In this document: positions 1-11,089 of the stretch, in pieces | Position numbering within the stretch: the stretch's first letter is position 1 | How the letters are laid out: each line of letters opens with the position of its first letter | Origin: Paragyromitra xinjiangensis | Taxonomy: Eukaryota > Ascomycota > Pezizomycetes > Pezizales > Discinaceae | Length of the DNA stretch: 64,000 bases | Direction of reading: 5' to 3' | Assembly: GCA_038503065.1 (NCBI GenBank) | Contig: JBCAMK010000015.1 | Span: 1,302,001 to 1,366,000, forward strand | Made by a program: the position numbers and the translations under genes | Notes under the pieces: generated by a model | Told to the model about the DNA's origin: nothing | The model's database searches: none | The model's input: only the letters and a program-made list of their open reading frames with translations

Positions 1-1
1 C

Positions 2-469
2 AGTATCCTCAAAGCCCTCGAAGAGCTATCCCAGAAGCTCGCAGCGGAGCATAAGGTTGTGTCAGAGTACACTACTCTAGCGCGTACTCTACCGGGTGAG
101 ACTGTGGTGCTGGAGGCGAGGATTGAAGAGTTGCAGAGAGAGCAGGAGAGTATGACGGGGGAGTTTCATCTGCCGTTGGAGGATACGTTGGGGTTGGTGG
201 CGGAGCGGGAGGCGGAGTTGGCGAGGTTGGAGAGGGAGTTGGAGGAGGTGGGGAGGGAGTTGCCGAGGAAGAGGAGGGCGTTGGAGGTGTTGGATAAGGA
301 GATTTCGCCGATGGAGATGGATAAAGAGGGGTTGGAGAAGTTTGCGAATGAGGCGGTGAAGATGAGGGATTCGGCGAGGGCGGAGGGGAAGGCGGATAGG
401 GAGACGATGGGGAGGTGGTATAAGTCGGTGTTTGAGGGGCTGGAGGCGTTGTTGCCGGATAAAGGGTGA
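2..469 (+). CDS. C-terminal part of a coiled-coil protein (5' end outside window)
   Basis: The frame is open from the window edge to a TGA at 467-469, giving about 155 residues. The product is very rich in Glu, Leu and Arg with heptad-like spacing, so most of it should be coiled coil. It ends in a short non-coil tail with the motif GRWYKSVFEGLEALL. The length, the coil and the WY-containing tail recall fungal kinetochore coiled-coil subunits such as Sos7/Kre28, but this is only a resemblance; other coiled-coil families are possible. No ATG can be assigned because the gene begins upstream. The third codon position is strongly G-biased towards the 3' end, unlike the neighbouring transposon. Confidence 0.6.
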   Translation, partial: SILKALEELSQKLAAEHKVVSEYTTLARTLPGETVVLEARIEELQREQESMTGEFHLPLEDTLGLVAEREAELARLERELEEVGRELPRKRRALEVLDKEISPMEMDKEGLEKFANEAVKMRDSARAEGKADRETMGRWYKSVFEGLEALLPDKG

Positions 470-1901
470 TGGGAGGGACTGGTGGAGAAGGGGAGGTTGT
501 AGATAGGGGGATTGTTCGTAAATGGTAATATAGGCTGGGGTTTTGTGGGTGCTGCTGCTTGAGAGACGGAGGTATGCTGTCGTCTAGGCTATTTCAGTAA
601 CTGGTGCGAATTGAAACTTGAGCAAGTGATAGAAGTTGACAAAATACCACCTGGTGTATAGAGGGTTCTCGATGGAGCCGTAGACTCTCCTAAAGACGAA
701 AGACGCAACTTATTTAGAATGTTAGATAGAGGAGAGCTTTGATATCGCGTTTTTATAAGAAAAGGTTGAATACTTCACTGCACCCACAAGATGACTTACC
801 TCACCACAAGCACCAACCTAGCACCTACCCAATATCAAGCACAAGAGCAAACGATGCCTTTTACTTAGTTATCCAGTCCATTAGAATACCCACGAATCAC
901 GCACTTAAGAACCATTTACTCAACTTACATCCTCTTCAACTTACCTATTACAACCCTCTACTCCCTGCCAATTTCGCGGTATCTAAACACGTCATCTTCA
1001 TGAACACTGCTCTCCGTTTATTCTTTGCCCTCCAACCCTTTCTATATTCCTTAAACCCCACAACCTCTAGCAAGCGCGACGATGTCCTTCCCTCGAAGTA
1101 GAGGGAAAGTAAAGCGTTTAGATTGAGGAAAGGGAGGGTGTTAGGGAAGAGCGCTATTCATATACCTTTTCAGCCCACATTTCTTAATCTCCCCTACATC
1201 ATCCCATCATTTTTGTCTCGTAGGAGTCGACCCGGAGATAACCTTCTCGCTATCGGACGGGGGAGGACCAGCGATTTGCATCGCCCACTCATTATTTTCA
1301 TTTCTAGATAACCTCTTATTCTTCTTGACTTCATCTATAGGTGATCTCAAAGTTTAGCTAGAGCTAGGGAAGCGAGCTGTGATTGGTGTTTCTGGCGATC
1401 GTTACCTTAGGTGGGGGTGTGTCTAAGGAGATACCATGCGAGTTTCGCTGCTGAATTGCTTGAACGGTTCGGTTTGTAAAAGTCTGGAATAAAGGGTTAA
1501 TATTTCCTCAGCTTTTGATGGTCGTTGGACTCATATCGTGTCACTCGCTGGTAGGGCTAGGGTTTTGTTTGCACAGTTAGGATGAAAAATCCAGATGAGG
1601 TTACGGTGGGTTTCAGGTAAGAGTGGAGATATCTAGGGATACCCACAATTCTCAGGCAAAGATGCAGGTAGTTTTTGCAATAAGTGTTCTAGACCGGGGC
1701 TAGCTTCCAGAAAATAGAAAATGCATCACGAAACGTTATGATAGGTTCTGGGAAAGATTTTGGTAGTAGCAACAATCTAAAAGTATAGAATTAAGACAAC
1801 TTAAACTAAGTCAAACTTGTAGCTAGCCTGATCCCTAATGTCTAATTCACCTAGGCTCTTGAATACCGCTGCATCATTTATCACTCGGGGTCTTGGGTAC
1901 C
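470..1901. other. Intergenic, no gene recognised
   Basis: It holds the 3' flank of the coiled-coil gene and then 1.4 kb without a supported gene. A 120-codon open frame at 739-1101 has no recognisable domain and no splice structure. The right end is the insertion site of the Copia element. Confidence 0.5.
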
Positions 1902-1906
1902 ACTTA

Positions 1907-2128
1907 TGTTGGATATTACTTCCTAATAGATACGGGCTCCGTGACTCGGTCGGAGGTCTCGGAGCGGAGCTCAGGCAGAGGCTCGGGCACCCGTGGTCGA
2001 GCGCTCGGCGGAGCCTCGGGAATAGGAATAGTACGTGGACCTTTGTGGGTACGAAGTCATAGTATATAGAGGGCAGGCAGCAGCCTGCCTGCTCTAGCAA
2101 TCAAGCAATCAATCGAGTTTTTACAACA
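1907..2128 (+). repeat. 5' LTR of the Copia element
   Basis: 222 bp, TGTTGG...ACAACA. It contains a TATATAGAG box near 2052 that could be the U3 TATA box, followed by a GC-rich palindrome (GGCAGGC-AGCA-GCCTGCC), then the R/U5 end. It is identical by eye to the 3' LTR. Confidence 0.96.
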
Positions 2129-2143
2129 GGTTATGAGCCCGGC
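2129..2143 (+). other. Primer-binding site matching the anticodon arm of initiator tRNA-Met
   Basis: The first 12 bases after the LTR, GGTTATGAGCCC, are the reverse complement of GGGCTCATAACC, the anticodon arm of eukaryotic initiator tRNA-Met (anticodon CAT). A match inside the tRNA rather than at its CCA end is the arrangement known for Drosophila copia and yeast Ty5, which prime with a 5' half-tRNA. The match to this fungus's own tRNA is inferred, since no tRNA-iMet gene lies in the window. Confidence 0.8.
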
Positions 2144-2627
2144 TCTGCGCCATTAGCCCTCCGCTTTTCGTTGCCCCTATATCTATATATCGATATACCC
2201 CCTAAACCTTATTTGAGCCGCGTTTTGAGCCTCACTGCCCCTGAGCTCGCTTCCACACATCGATCTCCCACACCTGCTCCTGCTCCTGCTCCTACACACG
2301 CCCTATAGGCAGAGCGATGCCACGCTCGCCTATCTTTTATTGATACCTACTCTTTAGTTTGCAGAGCATACCCTGCCCTATTCTTTCTCAGGCTTTGAGC
2401 CAGCAGCCACAACCCAGATCTCCCTACCTGCCGAGTGCCCCTGACGCACAGACCTCCAAATTCTTCAAATTTGGAGGACGACGCCCAACCCATCAAAAAT
2501 CAGGGTTAGAGTTACCGACTTAGCGAAATCTGCTACGCCTGCCTACCTACCTGTGCCTACCTGCCTACCTGTACCTACCTATTCCCACAATCAATTCAGC
2601 GATTCCTACCTCTATATAGCTGCTACC

Positions 2628-5600
2628 ATGTCAAACCTACCAGCACCTGTCGAAGAGCTCTACAAGAGCAAATATGGCGAATGCTCGAAGCTCAACCACA
2701 CCAACTACACCAAATGGAAGCACAGCATTGAGGTCTTCCTACTAGCTGAGAATGCTCTACAAATTGTCCTTGGCGAAGAGGATGCCCCTGCCGCAAATCT
2801 ACGATCTCAGCTTGCCGATTACAACCTTCGCAAAGGCCGAGCTATTGCAATTATCTACTCCTCCTGTACCTTTGACGTTCAAAGCTATCTCCACGGCATA
2901 TCCAACCCCCAAGAAATGTGGGAACGCCTAAAGGAGAAGCTTGATACTACTGCCTCTAACGCTGGTCGTGCTCTACTCCTCCGAGAATTCCACCGTACTC
3001 ATCCAAAGGAGAATGAGCCTATCTCCACATATATTTCAGCTCTCAGCCGCTATCGCCATCTGTTGGCTCATACTGATCAAGCCATTACTGATGAGACGTT
3101 TATTTACCACCTGATTTCTACCCTTCCTAAGGCTTTTGATAACTTTGTTGATATTGCTTTGGATCGTCCTGAGCACAATGCCGAGCACTTCATCAATAAG
3201 ATCCTTGAGGCAGAAAAGGTCTTACAAAGTCGCCAACCTGATAGTGGCAGCAGCTCCAACATGTCATCCACCTCCGGCAATGCTCTAAGAGTCCAAACCA
3301 ACTATCGAGGATCTGGAAACTCTCGTGGTCGTGGAAATGGTAGAGGAGATAGCCGCAGCCGCAGCCACAGTCGAAATCCCAACCGCTATCAGAGTTATGG
3401 AGGAGGTCGTTCCCGCAGTAGCAGCAGCTCACCACTCTGCTGGTATTGTGGAGCAATTGGTCACGTGGAAAGGGACTGTCATGTGAAGGAGAGAGGAGAG
3501 AGAGCGAGAAGGAGAGGAGGTTTTAGAAGAGGAAGTGGTGGTGGCCCTGGTGGTGGCCCTGGTCGATCCGATGGAAATCCTTCAGCTGGTGCAGCCTTTA
3601 CTACCGTTCAAGCCCTAGCTGCCTTCAGTGATCGCCATGCCTTAGTTGGCAGCCAATATGACGCTACCAATCAATGGATTGTCGACTCTGGTGCCTCTCA
3701 CCATATCTGCCCCAACCGTCGCTTGTTTACCAGCTTCAAAAGGCTCAGCAAGCCCATACAAATACACCTTGGTGATAACTCTACAATCCTGGCTACTGGT
3801 ACTGGTACTATTCGCTTGCTGCTTGGCTCTCAACGATATATTGATATCAAAGATGTTCTGTTTGCTCCTCGCTGCCACCTATCCCTGCTTTCTGTTGGCA
3901 TGCTTTCTACCGAATTCAGCGTTCGTTTCACACAAGGCACCTGCTATATCTCTCGAGCTAGTCAATCAACAGAAGTGCTACTCGCTCGCCTACATGATGG
4001 CCTTTATCGTCTTGCTGGTCAACCTATCCAGTCCTCTGCCACTACCATCCAAGTCAATAGTGCTTCTACTTCGCCATCTCTGGAGCTATGGCATCAACGC
4101 CTTGGTCATTTGGGAGCTACTGCTGTTAAGTCAATTGTTGGAGATTCAGTCAGTGGTCAATTGGACCTGTGCCCAGTATGTGTCAAAGCCAAACACCAGC
4201 GGAAAGTCATTCGGAAGCCAGTACTCCATACTACAGCCCCATTCCAACTTATTCACTCTGATCTTTGTGGCCCTCTCCCTGTTCCATCTGTCTCTGGTGC
4301 TCGATACTTCATCCTCTATATTGATGACTACTCTCGTCGAGCATGGGTCTATTTTCTACGAGGAAAAGAGGCAATTGAAGTGGTTTCCCGATTCCAAGAG
4401 TTTAAGGCATATATTGAGAAGCAGTATCCACAATGGCCAATCACAAGGTTCCGTTGTGATAATGGAAAGGGTGAATATGATAATCGTCTGTTTCGTGGCA
4501 TTCTTCGAGTCTCTGGTATTTCCTTTGAGCCATCGCCACCTTATACCCAGCACAAGAATGGAGTCAGTGAACGCATGATACGGACTATTGTCACCAAAGC
4601 CAGAGCTATGTTGATTGATGCTCAACTACCCTCAGATTTATGGGCTGAAGCAGTTGATACTGCTGTTTACCTTCATGAGCGATCCCCTTCCAGTTCTATC
4701 AATGGAAAGTCCCCTTATGAGATGCTTCATGGAGAGGCTCCTGATCTCTCACATCTCCGTCGATTTGGCTGTCAAGCCAATAAGTTGATCCCCAAAGAGC
4801 AGCGGGTTGATAAGAAGTTTGGACCTCGCTCACTAGAGTGTATCATGATTGGATATGTGCATGATACTCAGAAGATTTGGAGGATTTGGGATCCAGTCGG
4901 AAGACGTGCAGTTCAGGCATCTGACGTCATTTTTGATGAGAGCAAGATTGTGAGCCAATGGAATGGCCAAGAAGAAGCATTGAAGATGCTACTGCCGGAA
5001 GAGGTCATTGAAGTTGAAGACAAAGAACCAGGCTCGTGTGTGGTCCCTGTAGCTGAACAGGATGAGGTGGCTAGACCAGTATTGAGTCGAGAGAGTGTGG
5101 TAGACGTACCACAGGCTAGCACCGCCGAGGAGGAGGAAAGAACTGAGAACAGTGATATCGTCGATGCTAGCAAGCATGTCAGCATGGATTCCAGTGGAGC
5201 TCGAGTTAGAGATACCCAGGCAGAAAGTTTGATGCCCACTGATGCCCAATCACGCCCTCCTCGGTCATATATAAGAAAGAAGGCCGCCGATGAAGTTACC
5301 CCGCCAGAGAATCCAACTCTGAGAAGATCAACAAGAAAACGTACAGTACTTGCCATGAGAGCCAATAGTGAAGCTCAAGAAGATCCTACTAGATATGAGG
5401 AAGCAGTACAACACGAGTCCTGGAAGACGGCAATGCGGGAAGAGTATGCATCTCTGCAGACTAATAAGACCTGGGTATATTGTGATGAAAAGGTCGTTCC
5501 GGCAGGCAGAAAAGTGATTGGATGCAAATGGGTCTATAAGACTAAGAGGAAGCCTGATGGCTCTATCAGATATAAGGCTCGCCTTGTGATCAAAGGCTAT

Positions 5601-6977
5601 GAGCAAGTTGAAGGACTTGATTTTGGAGAGACGTTTGCTCCTGTGGCTAAATTGACTTCTCTTCGTATGATACTTGCGCTGGCCGCACAGTATGATTGGT
5701 TGATTGATCAAATGGATGTGGTGACTGCGTTTCTAAACCCTGAGATTGACGAAGAAGTCTACATGGAAGTCCCCAATGGCATTGATTGGCTGGATCCTGA
5801 TATATCCACTGACGAGTCCTTTAGTACTCCTGTTTGCTGCTTGAAGAAAGCACTTTATGGTCTTAAGCAAGCACCACGCCTTTGGTTCCAAAATATTGAC
5901 AGCTTCTTGAAGACCCTGGGATTCAATCAGTCAACAGCAGATCCTAATATCTACGTCTCGGCCCATGCACTCATACTCCTTTATGTTGATGATATCTTGA
6001 TTGTCAGTCAATCACGAAGGCAATTGGACCTGATAAAACAACAACTATTGGACCGCTACCGCATGACAGACCTTGGTGCCATTCAGCAGTTTCTAGGCTT
6101 GGAGATATCAATACGCCCTGATGTCATAACCCTTCGTCAAACCTGCTTCATTGATACAATACTCCAGCGTTTTGCAATGGCTGATTGCTACGGTCAAGCT
6201 ACACCAATGGAAAGTAAACTCCAGCTGTTTCGAGCTACTGATGACTCTACTGCTGTCCAGCCTCGTGAATACCAGGCTCTTATTGGCAGCCTGATGTATC
6301 TCATGCTAGGCAGTAGACCTGATCTAGCTTTTACCGTATCTACGCTCAGCAAGTTCAACGCCAATCCAACTATGGAACACCTGACAGCAGCCAAACGAGT
6401 CCTTCGATATCTGCAGTACACCAGAAACCTGTCGCTAGTCTACTCTCGAACTGACGCCAATATCAGACTGCAAGGCTTTACTGATTCTGATTGGGCTGGT
6501 TGTAAAGAAGATAGGAAATCTACTTCTGGCTACGTTTTTACCTTGACTGGTGCTGCGATCTCCTGGAAGTCTCGAAAGCAAGAAACAGTATCCCTATCCA
6601 GTACTGAAGCTGAATATATAGCTTGTTCGGAGACTGCTAAGGAAGCTATTTGGCTATGTCGATTACTAGATGAACTGCAATCCGCAAACAGCACCAAATC
6701 GCCCCAAATTATCTACGCTGATAATCAGAGCTCTATGAAGCTAGCTCAGAATCCACGCTTTCACGATCGTACAAAGCACATCGATATAAAACATCACTTT
6801 ATTCGGGAAGCCTGTGAGAAAGGCTTAATAGATCTCAGCTATCTACCAACTGGCGATATGACGGCGGATATCCTGACAAAGGCACTGTCGAAGGATCTTC
6901 ATTGGAGGCACACGCATGGGATGGGATTGAAGGACCCTGATAGGATATCAGACTTGAGTGGGAGTACGCATAGATAG
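2628..6977 (+). CDS. Copia Gag-Pol polyprotein
   Basis: A single 1449-residue frame. I chose the ATG at 2628 (context ACCATGT); the frame is open about 25 codons further upstream but without an ATG. Domains in order: Gag/UBN2-like N-terminus (LNHTNYTKWKHSIEVFL), an Arg/Ser-rich stretch, a CCHC zinc knuckle CWYCGAIGHVERDC (about residues 271-284), aspartic protease DSGA (D at about 353), GAG-pre-integrase (LWHQRLGHLG), integrase core (HSDLCGPL, RFRCDNGKGEY, then QHKNGVSERMIRT), reverse transcriptase with YVDD (about 1119-1122), and RNase H (DSDWAG, SSTEAEYIA, ADNQS, TKHIDIKHHFIRE). No frameshift separates gag from pol, as is usual for Copia. The element could be autonomous. Confidence 0.97.
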   Translation: MSNLPAPVEELYKSKYGECSKLNHTNYTKWKHSIEVFLLAENALQIVLGEEDAPAANLRSQLADYNLRKGRAIAIIYSSCTFDVQSYLHGISNPQEMWERLKEKLDTTASNAGRALLLREFHRTHPKENEPISTYISALSRYRHLLAHTDQAITDETFIYHLISTLPKAFDNFVDIALDRPEHNAEHFINKILEAEKVLQSRQPDSGSSSNMSSTSGNALRVQTNYRGSGNSRGRGNGRGDSRSRSHSRNPNRYQSYGGGRSRSSSSSPLCWYCGAIGHVERDCHVKERGERARRRGGFRRGSGGGPGGGPGRSDGNPSAGAAFTTVQALAAFSDRHALVGSQYDATNQWIVDSGASHHICPNRRLFTSFKRLSKPIQIHLGDNSTILATGTGTIRLLLGSQRYIDIKDVLFAPRCHLSLLSVGMLSTEFSVRFTQGTCYISRASQSTEVLLARLHDGLYRLAGQPIQSSATTIQVNSASTSPSLELWHQRLGHLGATAVKSIVGDSVSGQLDLCPVCVKAKHQRKVIRKPVLHTTAPFQLIHSDLCGPLPVPSVSGARYFILYIDDYSRRAWVYFLRGKEAIEVVSRFQEFKAYIEKQYPQWPITRFRCDNGKGEYDNRLFRGILRVSGISFEPSPPYTQHKNGVSERMIRTIVTKARAMLIDAQLPSDLWAEAVDTAVYLHERSPSSSINGKSPYEMLHGEAPDLSHLRRFGCQANKLIPKEQRVDKKFGPRSLECIMIGYVHDTQKIWRIWDPVGRRAVQASDVIFDESKIVSQWNGQEEALKMLLPEEVIEVEDKEPGSCVVPVAEQDEVARPVLSRESVVDVPQASTAEEEERTENSDIVDASKHVSMDSSGARVRDTQAESLMPTDAQSRPPRSYIRKKAADEVTPPENPTLRRSTRKRTVLAMRANSEAQEDPTRYEEAVQHESWKTAMREEYASLQTNKTWVYCDEKVVPAGRKVIGCKWVYKTKRKPDGSIRYKARLVIKGYEQVEGLDFGETFAPVAKLTSLRMILALAAQYDWLIDQMDVVTAFLNPEIDEEVYMEVPNGIDWLDPDISTDESFSTPVCCLKKALYGLKQAPRLWFQNIDSFLKTLGFNQSTADPNIYVSAHALILLYVDDILIVSQSRRQLDLIKQQLLDRYRMTDLGAIQQFLGLEISIRPDVITLRQTCFIDTILQRFAMADCYGQATPMESKLQLFRATDDSTAVQPREYQALIGSLMYLMLGSRPDLAFTVSTLSKFNANPTMEHLTAAKRVLRYLQYTRNLSLVYSRTDANIRLQGFTDSDWAGCKEDRKSTSGYVFTLTGAAISWKSRKQETVSLSSTEAEYIACSETAKEAIWLCRLLDELQSANSTKSPQIIYADNQSSMKLAQNPRFHDRTKHIDIKHHFIREACEKGLIDLSYLPTGDMTADILTKALSKDLHWRHTHGMGLKDPDRISDLSGSTHR

Positions 6978-7136
6978 GAACCCTGTCGGCAGTCATAGGT
7001 GTACTCTTTCCCCTTACCTAGCCAATTGTGGAAGGGGTTTTAACGAGGCTCCTATGGCTGGCCATATATTTTTATTTTTATTAGATGGATTTTTGTTGGT
7101 ACTAGATGTACAGAGATTTGTGGATATTTGGTCATT

Positions 7137-7150
7137 AGAAAGAGTGGGAG
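7137..7150 (+). other. Polypurine tract
   Basis: AGAAAGAGTGGGAG sits immediately before the TG of the 3' LTR, where plus-strand DNA synthesis would be primed. Confidence 0.85.
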
Positions 7151-7372
7151 TGTTGGATATTACTTCCTAATAGATACGGGCTCCGTGACTCGGTCGGAGG
7201 TCTCGGAGCGGAGCTCAGGCAGAGGCTCGGGCACCCGTGGTCGAGCGCTCGGCGGAGCCTCGGGAATAGGAATAGTACGTGGACCTTTGTGGGTACGAAG
7301 TCATAGTATATAGAGGGCAGGCAGCAGCCTGCCTGCTCTAGCAATCAAGCAATCAATCGAGTTTTTACAACA
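7151..7372 (+). repeat. 3' LTR of the Copia element
   Basis: 222 bp, the same sequence as the 5' LTR, followed by the second ACTTA target duplication. Confidence 0.96.
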
Positions 7373-7377
7373 ACTTA

Positions 7378-8909
7378 GTCGCACTCTTCTGTTTATATTG
7401 GAATGTAGCTTTCAAATATTATGGCTGCTCCGCCATTTTGTATTCGGAACTTACTATTTTGACTTATGAGGGGTATTGAGCTCCACTCTACGGGCTATGC
7501 TCTGATGCTTACTATAGTGCAACACCAGAACCTGTGGTACTTGGGCTACATATGTAGGGTGAGCTTTAACTTGTGGTTAAGTAAGTAGGAGTACCGATTC
7601 TTTCGGGCGACCGTACGAGGCTTAATAAAGACTGCCCACAAGTTTGTACCCAAAAAAGAGTGTGTATGTGACAATTGATTGAAATAAGTTTTATTGGAAG
7701 CTCCACTGAATCCACCATCCCTAGTTCCTACACGTTAAGCACTCGAGTAACTTCAACCAAGAGTTGCATATGATGAAATTAGTGCAGAAGATAAAGCAAA
7801 CTATTAGAAGAAAAGGCCTGGAATCGTTGGACCTTGATCGTTACACATTCATCTCGTTTTAACTGTTACCGTCATATCCTTAGCACGTCACCTAACTGGA
7901 ATTGAAAAATGCTCCTGTCTTACCGTGATTTATCAACCCGCTTTAGTATGCCGCTGCCAGGAAGGTTATCACGATGTGCTCACGCAATTGCAAGGATAAT
8001 GTTATTCGTGCTGGACAAGAAAAACAGTAATGATTAAGGCAACGCTTGACGGATACAATAAAGAAGTAAAATTAGAACTAAGCGAAATAAAGTAGTAGAA
8101 CTGGCAGATGATTTTTTCCTATGATATATTAACGTAGAACAAGGGTGAAATTTCCACCTTACAAACTTTTGAGCTCCGAAGGGCACATGCACATTGAACG
8201 GAACGGGACGAGCATATACCCTTATTAATATTCTACCAACTTTGAAAAGTGCTATACTATACCCTGTGATTTGCGCCGTGGCGAGATCAAAGTGTGGTAG
8301 AAACTAGAATACAGTGTGACCTAAGAGTTAGGACCCAGAAAGAAAAAGTCAAACAGCGTGGGCAACTATTCGCGGCGAACAGAAGCCAGCTCTCTATCTA
8401 GTCCCTACAAAAGTACCAACTAACTCAGCAAAATATATTACTGTTACCCTCAACCCACTTCGAATCTTGGTAAGTAAATTTGTGAGACTAGATATCTGCT
8501 TTTGCAAATGATTTGCTCTAACCGCCCCATGAAGCGTGAATCCCTTGGAAGTAATTGGCAGGAACACCGAGTGATAATTATAATGCAGCGTGTATGAATT
8601 ACCTATCTATCTATAGTGCATGATTATTCTAACTGGTAAGGAACCTTGATTTCTGCTGCGGTATTGGCTTACTTCGAATAAAACCTCTGCACCTCTACAC
8701 CCGCGAGCTGTAGATTCAAGCCTTTAAACTTAAGTGAGAGCGGTGGGATATGAATGTCATGTATTCATTAAGGACATCACAGTATACCCCGGATCTAGTG
8801 TAGATAAGTTGTTCGCGGATGGATCTCAGCCATTACTCCCAATTCCTAATATCAAAGTCTAAGCTATTCAAGGTAGGAAATTAGTTACTATACAATCTTT
8901 CCTCCATTT
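7378..8909. other. Intergenic, no gene recognised
   Basis: About 1.5 kb of A+T-leaning sequence between the Copia insertion and the end of the RS-rich gene. I see no coding frame of note, no RNA gene and no repeat. Confidence 0.5.
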
Positions 8910-10169
8910 CTATTTATCCCTCCCGCTCCCGCCTTTCGCCCAACTCGCCTTAATCGTAACCTCTCCTGTCTCTTCCTCCACCACCTTCCCCCTATCCCAT
9001 TCACGCACGCCATCCTTTGCCCACTTGATATTTGCTGTGTTCTTTGTATCATTATTCTCCCAAGCTGTGATAAAGTCCTCTCCGAAACCCGCACTCCTTA
9101 ACCTCTCCGCTCCCAGCGCCTTCCATTTCTGCCGATCTCGGTAAGCTTCTAGCGCATTATCCCAGTCGTCACCATCATCGGGGTCTGGCTGTACGTCCAT
9201 GGCTGGGTCGTATTGCTCGCTGAAGCGTGCGTCCATGGCAGAGGAGCCGGAGGTGGTTCCACGGCCTCGGGCGCGCGGGGGAGGGGCAGGACCGATTATC
9301 GCGTCGAGAGGGTCAGGGGAGTTTCCTTCAGCTTTCTTTCGCTTTCGGCTGCTTTTGTCTTGATCTGTGTCTGAGTCGTTCTGCCGTTTGGATCGGGGAG
9401 GTGATCGATGATGGCTTGTGTGATGTTTGGTATCCGAGGAACGATCCTTCCTGTCGCTGGGCTTGTCTTTAACCTTTTCTCTGTCTCTATCTTTGTGCCT
9501 GTCACTATCTCTCTCTTTCTCACTATGATGTCGCCCCGAACGATGTTCTCGATGCTTCCCATTCCTACTTCCACTTCTCTTGCGCTCCCCTGACCTACTT
9601 CTCTTCCTATGTCGTCTCCTCTCTCTCCCTGGGCTTCTACTTTTCTCTCTCTCGCCAGGTGTTCTGCTTTTTGATCTTCGTCGTTTCCTCTCCCTTGGCT
9701 TCTCCTCATTGCCCCGCTCCCGTATAGTAGGGGCTATGGTAGCCGACAACCTCCTCCCACCAACTCTATAAAGCTCCCTATCTGGCCTCTGCGCAGCCTT
9801 CGGCTTTGAACCCTCTTCATGGGTGCCTACTTCCTCCCCGCGCCGTTTCGATCGTTCCTTTAACCGCAAGACTCGCAATCGCTCTTTACTCTCCTCAGCT
9901 TCCTTCGCGAGCAGCGCGGCATTGTGACTATCAGCTTCACGGACGATGTTGCGCAGGAAGCGAGTGTTAGGCTTAGGTGCATTTGTAGTTGGCCTTCAGA
10001 TCCATAGCTGTTAGCTGAGGCTTGCTGTTGAAGTCGCGTGAGGAACTGACCTTTTTGGTAGGTACGCTTGCAATCCGAGGGCGGAGTATCGAATATTCTT
10101 GTCTTTGGCTTCCTTGGATAGAATGCCGGCAATAAAGTCGTCAGAGAGGTCGTCGGCCTTGGGGTTCAT
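8910..10169 (-). CDS. RS-rich nuclear protein, pre-mRNA-splicing-factor-38B-like
   Basis: Two exons: 10169-10051 and 9993-8910, with a 57-nt intron (donor GTCAGT, branch GCTAAC, acceptor GAAG). Product of 400 residues. The N-terminus is MNPKADDLSDDFIAGILSKE. The junction reads LPK-R-PTTNAPKPNTRFLRNIVREAD, and the KPNTRFLRNIVREADSHNAALLAKEAEES segment is characteristic of fungal proteins usually labelled pre-mRNA-splicing factor 38B. The middle is a long low-complexity Arg/Ser/Lys/Asp/His region. The C-terminus (DNALEAYRDRQKWKALGAER, then AGFGEDFITAWE) is conserved and folded-looking. I infer a nuclear role in splicing or RNA processing; the name in databases is by similarity only. Confidence 0.85.
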
Positions 10170-10561
10170 TGTGGCGCGTGTGGTTGGGTTGTTGATGGAG
10201 CTGGGCTGCGGGAGTGGGGAAACATGGTACTTAGACTGCCAGACAGCCAAGAAACGGCTGCCTACAAATCACGTGATATGGAAGTGCTGGTCTGACTGGC
10301 TTGAAGTGGCCAATAGATTTGTTTTCATCCCACCTATTGCAGGTTGCTACGCACGAGGGTCCCATTACTTGTTTACAATTGATATCGATCAGGCAAATGT
10401 CCTGCTGGGTATTTTCGATGCTACTATTTTATCTTGTTTTTGGCGATCGTGGATTCAGAGCCTGCCCATCCGATGAGGTAGAGGATTCGGGTCAAAAATA
10501 GGAATAGCTATTTAGGGGGGGATCAGCCTTTGGGAATAAAGATCAACGGCTTACGAATGAG
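10170..10561. other. Intergenic between two minus-strand genes
   Basis: 390 bp holding the promoter of the RS-rich gene and the 3' flank of the DUF7704-like gene. I recognise no specific site. Confidence 0.4.
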
Positions 10562-11089
10562 TTATCGTACCGTGAATCCAATGTTTCCTCCTGCCAGTGC
10601 ATTCCATCGGGTGGGATCGAAGAAGATCTCGGTTCCTACGGCCGTCCATGTAAAGTATCTGTGAATTTTGTCAGGAGCAATTCAAGGTGTGGTATCATGC
10701 TAGAGGAGAGTGGACATACAAATGTCCGATATCTCCGAGTGCCAGTGCAATAAGGAAGTTCCTGACGACAGATTTCTCATTCGTTGTTCTCAGAACTGCT
10801 GTAGAGCACATGGAGAGCAGCAAATAGCAGTTTGCAAGCTGCAAGACGGTGCCCTCTACATTGGGGGTGATTGCTGCAATTTGTGATGGTGCCGGTGGGA
10901 TTTGCTCTGCTAGAAACTTTGCTGGTGAGAGGTACGGATAAATGAAGCCAGCACATCTAAGGATTGGTTAAAAGCCGACCTTCACGTTTCTAATTTATCT
11001 AGTGGCCGGAAATTTGCACGAAACACGTACGTGGAAATAGGCTCTAAAGTTACAAAGATGAAATGGAAAAACGGCGGCAGAGAATACAT
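10562..11089 (-). CDS. Small DUF7704-like membrane protein
   Basis: Three short exons: 11089-11031, 10956-10720 and 10658-10562, with introns of 74 nt (GTACGT...TTAG) and 61 nt (GTATGT...ACAG). Phases agree at both junctions and the product is 130 residues. It starts MYSLPPFFHFIFVTLEPIST and contains ANCYLLLSMCSTAVLRTT, then ALGDIGHLYFTWTAVGTEIF and TRWNALAGGNIGF. The pattern LPxFF...EPIS, a central hydrophobic stretch and GDIGHLY...W...GN.G is that of the fungal DUF7704 membrane proteins, whose function is not known. I predict about three to four membrane segments. Confidence 0.75.

Larger units (their letters stand above)
1907..7372 (+). mobile_element. Intact Ty1/Copia LTR retrotransposon
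   Basis: A complete 5466-bp element. The two 222-bp LTRs (1907-2128 and 7151-7372) look identical base for base, start TG and end CA, and are flanked by a perfect 5-bp target duplication ACTTA (1902-1906 and 7373-7377). A primer-binding site directly follows the 5' LTR and a polypurine tract directly precedes the 3' LTR. The single gag-pol frame has no stop or frameshift. The order protease, integrase, reverse transcriptase, RNase H places it in Ty1/Copia. Identical LTRs mean recent insertion, and nothing suggests RIP mutation. Confidence 0.97.

Noticed and set aside
739..1101. 120-codon open frame upstream of the Copia element
   Set aside because: No domain, no splice sites and no coding bias; likely chance.
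3646..4578. 310-codon open frame inside the Copia element
   Set aside because: It overlaps the protease and integrase frame of gag-pol and has no family resemblance; a shadow of the real frame.
9296..9709. 137-codon frame within the RS-rich gene
   Set aside because: It overlaps the RS-rich coding exon in another frame; Arg/Ser repeats open several frames at once.
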